A stretch of DNA of 64,000 nucleotides from Encephalitozoon hellem ATCC 50504 (GCF_000277815.2 NC_018474.1:1-64000), one strand, 5' to 3'; positions 10,383 through 20,159 are shown, counted from the stretch's first letter. The notes: generated by a model not told the origin, from the sequence alone. Numbers and translations: made by a program.

Positions 10383-10694
10383 ATGGAATATGTTGCAGCC
10401 TACGTCATGTTCAATAAGGTAGGAAAGGAGATCAACGAAGGGTCTATGGCTGATCTGTTCAATGCGATAGGTGCAGAGATTGAGCCTGAAACCATGCGCT
10501 TGTTTCTGTCAAAAGTTTCCGATAAAAGTATGGAAGAAGTGATGTCGAAGGGAAAAGAGCTCATGGCATCGCTTGCAATTTCATCGGCTCGGGAATCTGC
10601 ACCTGCACAGGCTGCTGACACGCCAGCCCCGTCGCAGGCTGCCGAAAACAAAGAAGAAGAGGAGGAGGATTTCGATATCTTTGCTGCATTTTAA
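10383..10694 (+). CDS. RPP2: 60S acidic ribosomal stalk protein P2
   Basis: This is the ribosomal stalk P2 protein (103 aa), which recruits translational GTPases. The N-terminal helix domain MEYVAAYVMFNKVG and the SMEEVMSKGKELMAS segment are P2-like rather than P1-like. They are followed by an Ala/Pro hinge (about 70-87) and an acidic run of glutamates. Oddly, the tail ends EEDFDIFAAF instead of the near-universal (S/M)GFGLFD, so the GTPase-binding tip is divergent. A strong AAAAAATTTT-CCC signal precedes the start. Confidence 0.93.
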   Translation: MEYVAAYVMFNKVGKEINEGSMADLFNAIGAEIEPETMRLFLSKVSDKSMEEVMSKGKELMASLAISSARESAPAQAADTPAPSQAAENKEEEEEDFDIFAAF

Positions 10695-10787
10695 TTAAAA
10701 TGTTCTTCTCGATTCTATTTTTATTCTCCCTTATATCTTCTTTTTTCAATTTAGACAAGTTAAAAATGCAGCCTTCATCCCTTCACT

Positions 10788-11447
10788 ATGAGTGAGTGTG
10801 AATACTGCAAGTCTAGAAACATGCTTCCTCTGAGCGGAAAATACTATTGTGAGGAGTGTGAAATATATTACATATATAAAGACAAAAAGCAAGAGTATTC
10901 AAATCTTCCCATAGAAGACGTAAACCAAATGTGTGTTAGGGACCATCTTTGCAGGAGATGTAAGTCGAAATACTCTGAAAAGAAGACCATAGCGTGCACA
11001 ACATTTCGTGAGTACTTCAGAAGGCTTCCACTCTGTGAGAAATGCAAGAAAAGTAATGAAAAATCCATAAAAAACGCCTTCTTCCGGAACTTCATACTTT
11101 ACAAAATGTACGGTAGAGTCTTTTCAGTGCTGTCCATAATACTCTACACCACATGGTTTTACTTGATGGGAAATACAATTCTCTACAAAGTTGCCATGGT
11201 CAACATAATTGCCTATAAAAAGAAAGGGTTGAGACTTTACAGATGCCTGCTTGACTCTATCCTTGTCACCGTTCTCGGACTTTGGAATTGGAGTAGCATA
11301 CCGTTCTACATGTATTGTCTGGCTTCGATGATATATTCTAAAAGATGGTATTACAAAGTTCCTGTTAACCTGGACAGTCCGCCTCAAAACATTCTAGAGT
11401 ACTTGGAGCAGCTCAACATAGGAAAAAGGAAATGCCGGAAAACATGA
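10788..11447 (+). CDS. Ima1/NET5-like inner nuclear membrane protein
   Basis: A 219-aa protein with an N-terminal zinc-binding half and a C-terminal membrane half. Cysteine pairs occur at CEYC (4-7), CEEC (21-24), LCRRC (~55-58) and CEKC (~83-86). Their spacing matches the Ima1 N-terminal domain (Ima1 in fission yeast, TMEM201/NET5 in animals), which links heterochromatin or the nuclear envelope to the cytoskeleton. Hydrophobic segments follow at about 108-132 and 152-185. The assignment rests on cysteine spacing and architecture only; an unrelated zinc-ribbon membrane protein is possible. CATCCC lies just before the start. Confidence 0.5.
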   Translation: MSECEYCKSRNMLPLSGKYYCEECEIYYIYKDKKQEYSNLPIEDVNQMCVRDHLCRRCKSKYSEKKTIACTTFREYFRRLPLCEKCKKSNEKSIKNAFFRNFILYKMYGRVFSVLSIILYTTWFYLMGNTILYKVAMVNIIAYKKKGLRLYRCLLDSILVTVLGLWNWSSIPFYMYCLASMIYSKRWYYKVPVNLDSPPQNILEYLEQLNIGKRKCRKT

Positions 11448-11492
11448 TTTTCAAGACTCAGATAGAAACATTTAATGATAAACACGACTAGA

Positions 11493-12374
11493 TTAAGATT
11501 CTTGAACCTTTTGTTTTTTTAGAGGGGCTTCATCACTAGCATCAGATTTCTCCCTATCTGGGGCTTCTTCTGACCATTCTATCTCAAATAAGTTGATTAC
11601 CGGCGGATTCATTAGCTTCATCTCAATTTGTCTTTTATCAATCCTGTATCCGCAATACTCAAATACGTCTTTGTCTTCGTTACCTAATTCAGCCTCCTCT
11701 CCAACGCTTTTGTTAAGTTCCCTGTTAATTTCCGAGTACGAGTCAGATCCAACCCTTTCATCTTCTTCCTCCTCTCTCCCTTCAGATTCAAATATCCTTT
11801 CCTTCCCCTCGTTAGCCACGTCCTCAACCGCTTCCATAAACGTTCTTGGCTCTCCAGACTCAGCATTCTCATCCTCATCCTCTGTTATGTAATCTGACTC
11901 ATTAGACCCTCCAGCACTTCCCGAGTTTTCTTCTCCATCTTCCTCGTCTTCTTCCTTATCTTCAATCTCCTCAGATGGCTCCTCAATGTCGTTCTTTATC
12001 AGTTTGCTGCTTGGTATTCCCGGGTAACTTACATCAACAATATAGCCTATCCTAATAAATTGCTGGCCTTTATATTTTCCAATAATGAGGATTGATGTTA
12101 GTCCAAACATGTCGTCCAAAGGTATCTTGTTTACATCAGGCGCATCTGCATCAATGCTGAATTCGATCTTACCTTTGGGAATGGGTGCAATTTCAACTTC
12201 CGCAAGTACCTGATCATTTTCATCCGAGTGCACGTCCATGTTGTACAAAACAACAAACTCCACACCGGACTTTATTTCATTGGAGCATGCAAACCGAAAG
12301 CTGAACTTGAGCGGATCCATCAGCTTTTTTGTGGTGCTGTCTACCTCGACACTCTTAAGTTTCAAGTACCCCAT
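11493..12374 (-). CDS. ASF1: Histone H3-H4 chaperone Asf1
   Basis: Asf1 hands H3-H4 dimers to assembly and disassembly pathways in the nucleus. Residues 1-~155 form the conserved Ig-like core: MGYLKLKSVEV, LKFSFRFACSNEIKSGVEF, VLAEVEIAPIPKGKIEFSI, DVNKIPLDDMFGLTSILI, and KGQQFIRIGYIVDVSY. The rest is a long Glu/Asp-rich tail, as in yeast Asf1. The far C-terminus regains an ordered-looking stretch (VFEYCGYRIDKRQIEMKLMNPPVINLFEIEW) that could be a lineage-specific binding peptide. The length is 293 aa. It is convergent with the Ima1-like gene (45 bp apart). Confidence 0.92.
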   Translation of the reverse strand: MGYLKLKSVEVDSTTKKLMDPLKFSFRFACSNEIKSGVEFVVLYNMDVHSDENDQVLAEVEIAPIPKGKIEFSIDADAPDVNKIPLDDMFGLTSILIIGKYKGQQFIRIGYIVDVSYPGIPSSKLIKNDIEEPSEEIEDKEEDEEDGEENSGSAGGSNESDYITEDEDENAESGEPRTFMEAVEDVANEGKERIFESEGREEEEDERVGSDSYSEINRELNKSVGEEAELGNEDKDVFEYCGYRIDKRQIEMKLMNPPVINLFEIEWSEEAPDREKSDASDEAPLKKQKVQES

Positions 12375-12454
12375 TGCCTTTAGAAAGGAGGATCAAATTT
12401 TTAGGTTAAAATGCTAAAAAGTGGTACGAAGACAAAGATAAAAAATTTGATGTT

Positions 12455-15400
12455 ATGGGGCTAACCATGGCATCAAAGGCAGGCAAGAGGATTCATACAA
12501 ACTGCACCATAAGTCTTGAGGACGCACTATCTCTCCTCAATTCGGCAAATGAAGGTGAAAGAATTTCCTTCGAAGGTAACATTCTCAAGGCCTTGGAGAC
12601 CTCATTTAACAAGTCAGCGGAGCAACTGGTTTATTGCCTGAAACTGTGCAAGACCCACAAGCTTGGACGTTTCCACAAGGAGACTATCAGAACGTTTATG
12701 AAAAACAATGAGCTGGTGAATGAGTATGTGGCATCTTTTTTTGCCTGGATAACAGATTTCTTCCCAATAAGCTTTGTTGAGATACTTTTTGAAGAAGAAG
12801 ACACTGTCTGTAAGTACTACAAAAGGGTTCTCACAAAACTCTACAAAAGCTCGAAGATCACAGAATCCAGGCTGTACATGGAAAAGCACGACCCAGATAC
12901 TCTGAGGCATATGACTAGGGTCAAAATAGCGGAGCTGGTGAGATATCCCGGTGTGGTTGTGTATTTGACTAGAAACCTGATGTGCATGCACGAAGAAGAA
13001 CGATTATTTTTGATAAAAAAGTATCTGAAGCGCGGAGATTTCGAATACTATCTGAATGCACTTGCTGACAGCTCTCAAGATTCAGTAAAATATAAGAATG
13101 ATCTTCAAGAATATCTTAACAATGGGGTAGTTGAGGAGGCACCTACAAAGTATATGGTGTTTATGGATGTGTACAATTTCATCAAGAAGAGCAACCATGA
13201 AGTATCTGAAGACGATGAGTCTGCTCAAAGGGTTTTTGGCGGTTACGACGTGGAAAAACTTCTTAAAAGTGACATAGGTGTAATGTTTCTTGCCCAGACT
13301 ATAAAGTATGTGGCAATGCATGCTGGGCACGCACAAAAATGTAAGGACATTGTCTACGAGGCTCTAGAATTAAACATTCCAAGAGACGTAAGCAAGACCC
13401 TATGGAATACTCTAAGCAAAGACAGAAACATATTTATAGAATGTATCGATAGGTTCAAAATTTTAGAGGATGAGGACTTAGGAGGAATTCTTCTCTATGG
13501 AAAAGGTGCTTACAAGGAAAATAGGCCATCTATTTACAAGGCAATGGTCTATGAGGACGGTATCTATAAAAAAGAGGCAGTGGATTATGTTTCTGGTTCC
13601 TTTTCTGTGCACGAGATAATGGATGTACTAGCCAATCAAGACAGTGACGAGAGAGAATTTCTGTCGGAGTGCATTTACAGAAAGGCTCTGGTGGGTGAAT
13701 TTGACTTTAGAGTATTTGAGGTTGGAGATTCCATGTGGATAGAGAAGGCATATGATCAGATGTTTAAGACTCTACGCTTTGATGTTTATGATATATTACT
13801 CGAGAAGAGGCCAGAACTCGCTTTTGACTATTGCTTTCGGCATGCAGACCTTCGCAGAAAATACTTTGAAAAGATAGATAAAAAAAACTGTACAATTGAG
13901 GAGGCCATATGCATCCATAAGATCCTAAAGTATGAATCCGAGCTAATTGAAAATACTGTGGAAGCAGGAGATTCATATGCAGAGGCGGTTTATGGATGTA
14001 ATGAGGATGGAAACGAAGTGTACAAGATGAGTGTGTCAGTGGATCCTATACCTGTTGCAGGTGTTGTTGAGTTTGTTTACCTTCTTACGCTGATACGTCC
14101 GGAAGATGCAAAGTACTATGTATGCGAGTATTTTGATGAAATATGCAGCAGAGGTAGTACTGATCTGAATGAGGAGGCTGTTTCCACCAGTATGGGCTAT
14201 ACCGAAATCCTTGGTCTCAATGACCTAGGTCTAATATGCTCGATTCCATTACACCAGATGATTGATACAATACTCTCAGTTCATCTAAAAAACAAATACT
14301 TGGTTTATACTATTATGAGTCCATTGCTTGAAGTTATAGCCAAGAGTACCCAGAATCTCAGGCTTATTATACTGAAAAACATGGACTCCTGCTCTGTCAC
14401 GCCCAGCCACACAGTCAGATTCATTGATGTTCTTACTCCTCTTCTTCATAATTCTAACATTCAGATTTGTAACGAGAGTAAAAGGCTGCTCATGGAAATA
14501 CCTATCATAACCCCAGAGCTGTCATGTCTCAAGTCTCAGATGGTTCAGTCAATAGTGGATAAGATATATGCTAAATCCTTCTTTGAGGCGATCAGAAGGC
14601 AGCAGTTTAACCATTACCTTTGCTTCAATGCGTTGAATATGCTGGTCCAGAGCCTTATCATGCATATGAAGGATCTCAAGGAGGATGCCTTCGCTATAAT
14701 CAACAGTTTGCAGTTTATCGCCCACCCTAGGGACCTGAAGCAGGTGTTTCCTGTTATATTTGAAAATCTGTCTTCATTTGTCATTGAAAATGCATTTTAT
14801 CTTGACGAATGCTGTAAAGTTGCATCATCGATGATGAAGTTTGGGGAGGACATCTCCTTTGATAAGTTACTCGGCAACATGGGGCGCTCCCTCCGAGTCA
14901 ACAAGTTTCTGGTTGAATGCCTTAAATCCTGTGACGACGAAGTTAACGATAAAGTTATTAACAAGATAATAGGAAAAGAAGCCTGCTGCACAGACACCTC
15001 TAAGGAAAAGTCTGAGGAGGAGCCTCTCTACATAGAGCCCTTTTTCCTGGCGTACGCACCAGAACTACCTCTTTTTAAGAAATACATTCCAGTGTTTAAG
15101 CCACTTCTCAAGAGGCTATTTCTCAGCTCAGACCCGACAAAGCAAGAGATAGCTTCCAAGGCTTTTGAATCTATGGAAGTAATGGAATTTCTTGTATTTT
15201 GTTGTATTATTGGACAATGGAAAACCAGGCTTCTCTGCCTCGAGCTATTTAGCAAAAAGGGCCTTGGGGACGATAGAGCACTGGCAATGCTGTTTATCCT
15301 AAGAAACGATACACATTCGGCACTCCGGAAGAAGGCACTAGAGATATGGAAATCTAATGTCGTGAACACTAACTCAACGTTAAAGAACATTTATAGAACC

Positions 15401-16438
15401 ATCCTTTGGTTCTTAAGGTACAGAGAAAACAGCAGCTCTTTTTACGACGCTATCATGAGCTCCTTGAACGACCTAATTATGAAGTACGATAAGTATGTTG
15501 AAAGATATCTGCAAGATGTCATGAATAAGATGCATTCCGGAAACAACAGTGAAGACATGTTCTGCCCGCTAGGCATGAACGAAGATTCTGAGAAGCTAAA
15601 GAAAATCTCCGAGAAAGAGGTAGTTGAGGTAATACTAATAGAATGTGCCAAGTCCGGTAAGCATTTGGACATGGCACTAGAATTCGGCATCAAGAATTCT
15701 TCAATTGATCTTTTTCGACAGCTTCTGCAAAACCCATTGTATAGAGAAAAAATCATTGGGACAATAGGAAACAGAATTGACGATCTAGCAGTGTCGGAGA
15801 TATTTGCCGACAACAGCAAGCTAGGGATCGATTTGTTCAAGAAGACTGGGAAAACTTTCCTGTTCAAGTTCTTGAAAGGCTCTGATAAAATCAGTCTTCT
15901 TGAATCAATGCTTTCTGAAGAGAAGACAGATCCCACACACATCAAAGAACTCTTGAGACAGATGAGGCCGTCCAAGAAGCTAGAGGAGTATCTCTTAGTA
16001 TCCAATCCCGTTTACACATCGGTCTTTTATGGCTCTGGAGAAAAGATGGAGGATCAGGGCCACCAAAAGGAATTGTTTATCAGAGCATTCAACATGCTAG
16101 AGTATCCGGAATTGCAACCTTTAATAATTCCCGATTATTTGAACCTCCTTCTAGATGTTTCATACAAGAATATCAAGGAGCCTCAAGCCCTGGTCAATGT
16201 TCTTTGTACTTCCAGTTCTTCAAGAACCTTAGAAAGGCTGAACGATATTGTCTCGAGTATGGAGCTTGGAGATTCTTTGTTTACTTTGAGCGGGTACCTT
16301 CTCCGAAATTATCTTTTTTATGAGAAAAGGGAAGCTGTTCTTCCATCACTCGAGTTGATATATAAAAGATATCGGGGAAGACTGGGGGCCTTTGGACTAA
16401 TTATTGAACGCCTTCTTGGAGATCTTGGGCGTGTTTGA
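12455..16438 (+). CDS. Large HEAT/ARM-repeat protein, possibly Gcn1-like
   Basis: A 1327-aa, almost entirely alpha-helical protein with repeated hydrophobic helix pairs and no recognised catalytic motif. Residues ~700-830 (AHPRDLKQVFPVIFENL, then MMKFGEDISFDKLLGNMG) resemble the HEAT region shared by Gcn1 and eEF3, where a 'DPKDL-PYLP-LLPGL' helix is followed by a 'GE--F--L' helix. That similarity is weak, and Gcn1 is normally about twice as long. Other HEAT scaffolds such as Ecm29 or an importin remain possible. An AAAAAATTT element lies just upstream; MASK at the fifth codon is an alternative start. Confidence 0.6.
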   Translation: MGLTMASKAGKRIHTNCTISLEDALSLLNSANEGERISFEGNILKALETSFNKSAEQLVYCLKLCKTHKLGRFHKETIRTFMKNNELVNEYVASFFAWITDFFPISFVEILFEEEDTVCKYYKRVLTKLYKSSKITESRLYMEKHDPDTLRHMTRVKIAELVRYPGVVVYLTRNLMCMHEEERLFLIKKYLKRGDFEYYLNALADSSQDSVKYKNDLQEYLNNGVVEEAPTKYMVFMDVYNFIKKSNHEVSEDDESAQRVFGGYDVEKLLKSDIGVMFLAQTIKYVAMHAGHAQKCKDIVYEALELNIPRDVSKTLWNTLSKDRNIFIECIDRFKILEDEDLGGILLYGKGAYKENRPSIYKAMVYEDGIYKKEAVDYVSGSFSVHEIMDVLANQDSDEREFLSECIYRKALVGEFDFRVFEVGDSMWIEKAYDQMFKTLRFDVYDILLEKRPELAFDYCFRHADLRRKYFEKIDKKNCTIEEAICIHKILKYESELIENTVEAGDSYAEAVYGCNEDGNEVYKMSVSVDPIPVAGVVEFVYLLTLIRPEDAKYYVCEYFDEICSRGSTDLNEEAVSTSMGYTEILGLNDLGLICSIPLHQMIDTILSVHLKNKYLVYTIMSPLLEVIAKSTQNLRLIILKNMDSCSVTPSHTVRFIDVLTPLLHNSNIQICNESKRLLMEIPIITPELSCLKSQMVQSIVDKIYAKSFFEAIRRQQFNHYLCFNALNMLVQSLIMHMKDLKEDAFAIINSLQFIAHPRDLKQVFPVIFENLSSFVIENAFYLDECCKVASSMMKFGEDISFDKLLGNMGRSLRVNKFLVECLKSCDDEVNDKVINKIIGKEACCTDTSKEKSEEEPLYIEPFFLAYAPELPLFKKYIPVFKPLLKRLFLSSDPTKQEIASKAFESMEVMEFLVFCCIIGQWKTRLLCLELFSKKGLGDDRALAMLFILRNDTHSALRKKALEIWKSNVVNTNSTLKNIYRTILWFLRYRENSSSFYDAIMSSLNDLIMKYDKYVERYLQDVMNKMHSGNNSEDMFCPLGMNEDSEKLKKISEKEVVEVILIECAKSGKHLDMALEFGIKNSSIDLFRQLLQNPLYREKIIGTIGNRIDDLAVSEIFADNSKLGIDLFKKTGKTFLFKFLKGSDKISLLESMLSEEKTDPTHIKELLRQMRPSKKLEEYLLVSNPVYTSVFYGSGEKMEDQGHQKELFIRAFNMLEYPELQPLIIPDYLNLLLDVSYKNIKEPQALVNVLCTSSSSRTLERLNDIVSSMELGDSLFTLSGYLLRNYLFYEKREAVLPSLELIYKRYRGRLGAFGLIIERLLGDLGRV

Positions 16439-16494
16439 GCAACTTCATGGACTTTTCCTATGCCACTACTCTTCAGCCGTACAAATAAAAATTT

Positions 16495-17394
16495 ATGATC
16501 CCAGCCATTGCAATGATTCTTAAAAAGGTAGTTGAGAGAAAGCTCAATGGGGCGCCTACGTCTCTGCATCTAACTGAGAGTAAAATATACGTGAGCCTCA
16601 AGAAGAGATACATAATAGAAACGGAATACAACGCACTGAAACTTAGAAGAGTACCTGTGAAGGAAAATGTCAGAACTATAGTCGGATGCGAAGAATGCAT
16701 TTTCCTCTTTTCAGACAAAGGAAGCCTTTATATTCTTTTGCAGGACAGGAGTATTAGAAATGGCTCTTCACTTGGAAAAAAAATTGTTAACACGGGGCTC
16801 TACGATCAATCTTCCGGAAACGTTGTCGTTGGAACAAGCAGAGGAAAGGCTTTGGTATTTACCCAAAATCTTGAAATATGTAAGACGTTCTACGAAACGC
16901 CGTCGGGAATGATAGATCTTTCTGTATCTGATGTGGGGAAAGTGGCCTGCATCTATGAGATTGATCCAACTGTAAGGATATTTGATTTGAAGCATTCTGA
17001 AGTTAAAAGCATGAAGATACCTAGTGGCTTTCCACAGGCGGTTGCATTTGTCAATAATACACATTTCGTGGTTGGAAATGATGCGGGCGAGGTTTATCTT
17101 GCTGACATGACAACTATGAGTATCATTCATTCCTCCACAATGCCTCAAGTGGTTACAACTTTGGTCTGGAAGGATGGATTTCTATTTATTGGAGGAGAGG
17201 ACTCATTATATTTGTCCTCCGTCACAGAGAGCAGTATTGATATCATAGATAGTTACAAATGCAATGGATTTGTCAATGCAATCTGCCTTAACGGTAACCA
17301 CATTGTGATGGGTGTTGGAAAGGAGCCAAAGCTTGGAAGATGGAAAGTAAAAAAGGATGGAGAGCATAAACTTGTTGTTCTAAGGATGGGATGA
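16495..17394 (+). CDS. RRP9: WD40 protein, U3 snoRNP Rrp9-like
   Basis: A 299-aa beta-propeller with weakly conserved WD-type blades. The diagnostic part is the C-terminus: GFVNAICLNGNHIVMGVGKEPKLGRWKVKKD, which matches the Rrp9/U3-55K ending (…VAGVGQE-RLGRW). Rrp9 binds the box B/C motif of U3 snoRNA together with Snu13, which is also encoded in this window. The protein lacks the N-terminal extension of fungal Rrp9. AAAAATTT lies directly before the ATG at 16495; the codon at 16513 is a possible alternative. Confidence 0.7.
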   Translation: MIPAIAMILKKVVERKLNGAPTSLHLTESKIYVSLKKRYIIETEYNALKLRRVPVKENVRTIVGCEECIFLFSDKGSLYILLQDRSIRNGSSLGKKIVNTGLYDQSSGNVVVGTSRGKALVFTQNLEICKTFYETPSGMIDLSVSDVGKVACIYEIDPTVRIFDLKHSEVKSMKIPSGFPQAVAFVNNTHFVVGNDAGEVYLADMTTMSIIHSSTMPQVVTTLVWKDGFLFIGGEDSLYLSSVTESSIDIIDSYKCNGFVNAICLNGNHIVMGVGKEPKLGRWKVKKDGEHKLVVLRMG

Positions 17395-17440
17395 TTGAAA
17401 TTCCATTAACAAGGCTTTAACTAATACCCATAACACCCTG

Positions 17441-18436
17441 ATGAAGATATCACATATAGAGGATGGACTTCTTGTCATCGAGCATGGTGAAGTGAACAGG
17501 AGCTTAAACAAGCTGATCATGTTTGATCTTGACCTGACATTGATCTGTAACAGCCCTGATGAAACATCTACAGATTGGAGATATCTATTTAGGGAGGTGC
17601 CTATCAAAATAAAGGAACTAAACAATCAAGGCTACTTCATCGGAATAGCCTCAAACCAATCACGACTTATCCGGATTAACGCTCTAGAAGCATTTGTGAA
17701 GAAGGTGTGTAGCATCCTTGCTGATCTGGGTGTTCCGATTATCTTCCTAGCAGCCTTGAAGAAGAATGAGTATAGGAAGCCATCTACAGGGATGTATGAA
17801 TATATATGCAAGGAATATATAGACGAGTCCAAAATAACCAAAAAGATTTATGTGGGTGATGCCGTAAATTGTTCTCTCGGCCCTGGCCATACGAATTCGT
17901 GTGATAGCAAGTTTGCATATAATGCTGGAATGGAATTCAAGCATCCAGATGAGTTTTTCAGAGGTACCCAAGTAATATACTTCCACGACTACCTTGACAT
18001 TCAGAAATATAGAAGAGGGCAATTCGAAGCTGACGGGCAGAAGGAAATAGTGTTTGTTTTCGGAAGAAGAAAGCACTGTGGAAAAAGATTTTTTGCCAGA
18101 AAATATTTTCCAGACCACAAGATTATTTCCGAAAAAGAATTTTCTGGTAACCTAAAAAGCTGTGTACTGATCAATTGCAAGGATAAAGGTTTTATTGAGA
18201 TGGTTATGAGCAAGCATCCTGACAGATACTCAATCTACTATCTGAACTATCCAGACCAAGTGATAAACTACTTAAAAACCTTGGCAGCTCTTTCTGGAGA
18301 AGAAGACAAGGAATTCGTACCGATTGACCCTGGCATACTCAGCATCGTTAAAAGATATGGTGTCGAAGTCCCATTTATATTTGATAGCTCCGGATTTGGA
18401 GAGAAAAAGGTAAAGCTATCGAGAATGCAATTGTAG
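17441..18436 (+). CDS. PNKP: Polynucleotide kinase 3'-phosphatase
   Basis: A 331-aa DNA end-processing enzyme of base-excision and strand-break repair. The phosphatase half has the HAD motif FDLDLTLI (DxDxT), ASNQSRL, and the diagnostic RKPSTGMYEYI followed by YVGDAVNC. The C-terminal half (from ~200) carries a P-loop-like GRRKHCGKRFF in place of the usual GxPGxGKS. This suggests a fused kinase domain, like animal PNKP and Pnk1 rather than phosphatase-only Tpp1. The N-terminal FHA domain is absent. The altered P-loop makes kinase activity uncertain. CCC motifs lie at 17428-17438. Confidence 0.85.
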   Translation: MKISHIEDGLLVIEHGEVNRSLNKLIMFDLDLTLICNSPDETSTDWRYLFREVPIKIKELNNQGYFIGIASNQSRLIRINALEAFVKKVCSILADLGVPIIFLAALKKNEYRKPSTGMYEYICKEYIDESKITKKIYVGDAVNCSLGPGHTNSCDSKFAYNAGMEFKHPDEFFRGTQVIYFHDYLDIQKYRRGQFEADGQKEIVFVFGRRKHCGKRFFARKYFPDHKIISEKEFSGNLKSCVLINCKDKGFIEMVMSKHPDRYSIYYLNYPDQVINYLKTLAALSGEEDKEFVPIDPGILSIVKRYGVEVPFIFDSSGFGEKKVKLSRMQL

Positions 18437-18457
18437 TGAGCTTGCCTCTATTTCCCA

Positions 18458-18763
18458 TTAAATCCCCTGTTTAACTATGATATTCTCAAGCATTCTTATT
18501 CTTTCTCTAACACTTGGATTCAAGTCATACAGAGTCTTTCTCACCTTTATGTTCCTAGTGAGGAAGACACCTTTTTCATAGAAGTCCTTGAGAAGCCTGA
18601 CTCTTCCTACACAAATAGAACCCTCGCCGATGCACTTTTCTTTTCCTTCAAAGTCTCCACCGAAAATAGAGCCTGTGACTGCATTCTGAAGGGCATTCTG
18701 CTTTTTGTGATTGTCCTGTCCAACAGTCAAACTTCCCTTGCTGTTTGAAGAGAAAACATCCAT
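18458..18763 (-). CDS. Small hypothetical protein
   Basis: A 101-aa basic protein that I do not recognise. The first ~45 residues are polar and probably disordered (SSNSKGSLTVGQDNHKKQN). The C-terminal half (GRVRLLKDFYEKGVFLTRN, then a helix-rich NPSVRERIRMLENIIVKQG) looks folded. The frame is open upstream only to a TTG at 18784, so the ATG at 18763 is used. It is convergent with PNKP (21 bp between stops) and divergent from the acid phosphatase. The codon pattern resembles its neighbours, supporting a real gene. Confidence 0.6.
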   Translation of the reverse strand: MDVFSSNSKGSLTVGQDNHKKQNALQNAVTGSIFGGDFEGKEKCIGEGSICVGRVRLLKDFYEKGVFLTRNIKVRKTLYDLNPSVRERIRMLENIIVKQGI

Positions 18764-18922
18764 TCTAGTTCTATCTTTCTCCAAGATATGCTGTGATCAA
18801 ACCTGGAAAACCAATTATAAGAGGTGTGCAAATCCCTCAAACTGGATTGGGTGGCAGAGCGTTTTGTTTATCATACTTAAAACATCAGAGAAATTCAAAT
18901 TAGATGAAAAAACCGAACAAGG

Positions 18923-20116
18923 ATGATAAAAACCCTTCTTGGGATGAGCCTTCTATTTGGTGGAGGACGGGATACAAGAAACATAAGTACTGAGAAGGAT
19001 CTAGAGCAATTCCGTAGATACTGCCAGTCGGGATATAAGTTTATACCAAAAGCAGAGAACTATAATCTTGAAAAGCTATTTGTAATATTCAGGCACGGTG
19101 CCCGGGCCCCCACCAGAAATCTCACAAGGGCATGGGAAGGCCAGGAATGCATGTCATGCAACCTCAACAATAGCATGATATCAGACTGTAAGAGGAAGGA
19201 GTGCAGCGAGGGAGACCTAACGTATAGAGGATTCAAGCAAATGGACACCCTTGGGAAATTTATAAAGAATAATTATAAGTCTCTTCTTTTTGATAAGAAA
19301 ATAGAGCAGGGGAGCATAAAGATGAGGGCTACAAAAGTACCCAGAACGCACTCTTCTCTTGCCGGGGTTATAAGAGGCCTTACTGGGGATACTGTGCTGC
19401 AGAATGTAGAAATACCCGTGAGTGACGATACCTTATTAAACACTTTGGGGTGCACATCCCAGAAAGAAAAGGAGGATGTCACGGCATTTTTCGACAAACC
19501 AAATATAATCCAAGACAATCATGCGTTCAACCGCCATCCAAGGCCGCAAGAAAGAGTGGATCACTACTATACAAGCCTATGTAGCAGAGTTCAGGTAGAC
19601 TGCAAGGAGCTGAATTGTGATATAAAGAGCGTGGAAGAACACATAAAAGCAGCAAATGATGCCTGGGAATATCTGGCAAATATCGGGGGTAGTACCGATG
19701 AAAGAAGAAAGACCACATTTGGAAGGTTTGCCAGGGACTTGCTTCTTGACATAGGAGAGGAAAAATACATCTTTCTTTATTCCGCGCATGATTCCTCCAT
19801 GAGTGCAGTACTCACGGGCCTTGACACAGGGATATCCGAATGGCCTTCGTATGCATCGGCACTATTTATCGAGGTGTGGTGTAATATGGGAAAGCAGTAT
19901 GTCCGGATGGTGTTCAATGATAGAGTGGTTAGGCCAAAGTCATTCCCAAGTGACTACATTCCTATAAGAGAATTCATGGGGTTTCTGAAGAAGACTATTC
20001 CCAGCGCTCCAGATAAAAATCCAGAAAAGCCCGATTCCAAAGACACAAGGGATGACACAGACACAGAGGAGAAAATAGAGAAAAATGAGGGTGCAGCGAA
20101 GACCAACCCTGCTTAG
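18923..20116 (+). CDS. Histidine acid phosphatase family protein
   Basis: A 397-aa branch-2 histidine phosphatase. The catalytic RHGxRxP is FRHGARAPT at residues ~56-64, and the proton-donor HD motif is YSAHDSSMSAVL near residue 290. Cysteines in the CMSCNL and CSRVQVDCKELNC segments suggest a disulphide-bonded, lumenal or secreted enzyme. The hydrophobic N-terminus (MIKTLLGMSLLFGGG) may serve as a short signal or anchor. The C-terminal ~45 residues are an acidic/lysine-rich low-complexity tail. A second ATG at 18944 follows both CCC and GGG motifs and could be the true start. Its substrate is unknown. Confidence 0.88.
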   Translation: MIKTLLGMSLLFGGGRDTRNISTEKDLEQFRRYCQSGYKFIPKAENYNLEKLFVIFRHGARAPTRNLTRAWEGQECMSCNLNNSMISDCKRKECSEGDLTYRGFKQMDTLGKFIKNNYKSLLFDKKIEQGSIKMRATKVPRTHSSLAGVIRGLTGDTVLQNVEIPVSDDTLLNTLGCTSQKEKEDVTAFFDKPNIIQDNHAFNRHPRPQERVDHYYTSLCSRVQVDCKELNCDIKSVEEHIKAANDAWEYLANIGGSTDERRKTTFGRFARDLLLDIGEEKYIFLYSAHDSSMSAVLTGLDTGISEWPSYASALFIEVWCNMGKQYVRMVFNDRVVRPKSFPSDYIPIREFMGFLKKTIPSAPDKNPEKPDSKDTRDDTDTEEKIEKNEGAAKTNPA

Positions 20117-20159
20117 CCCAATTTGTAAAATAAAAGTATATGCCTATAAAGCAATCCAT

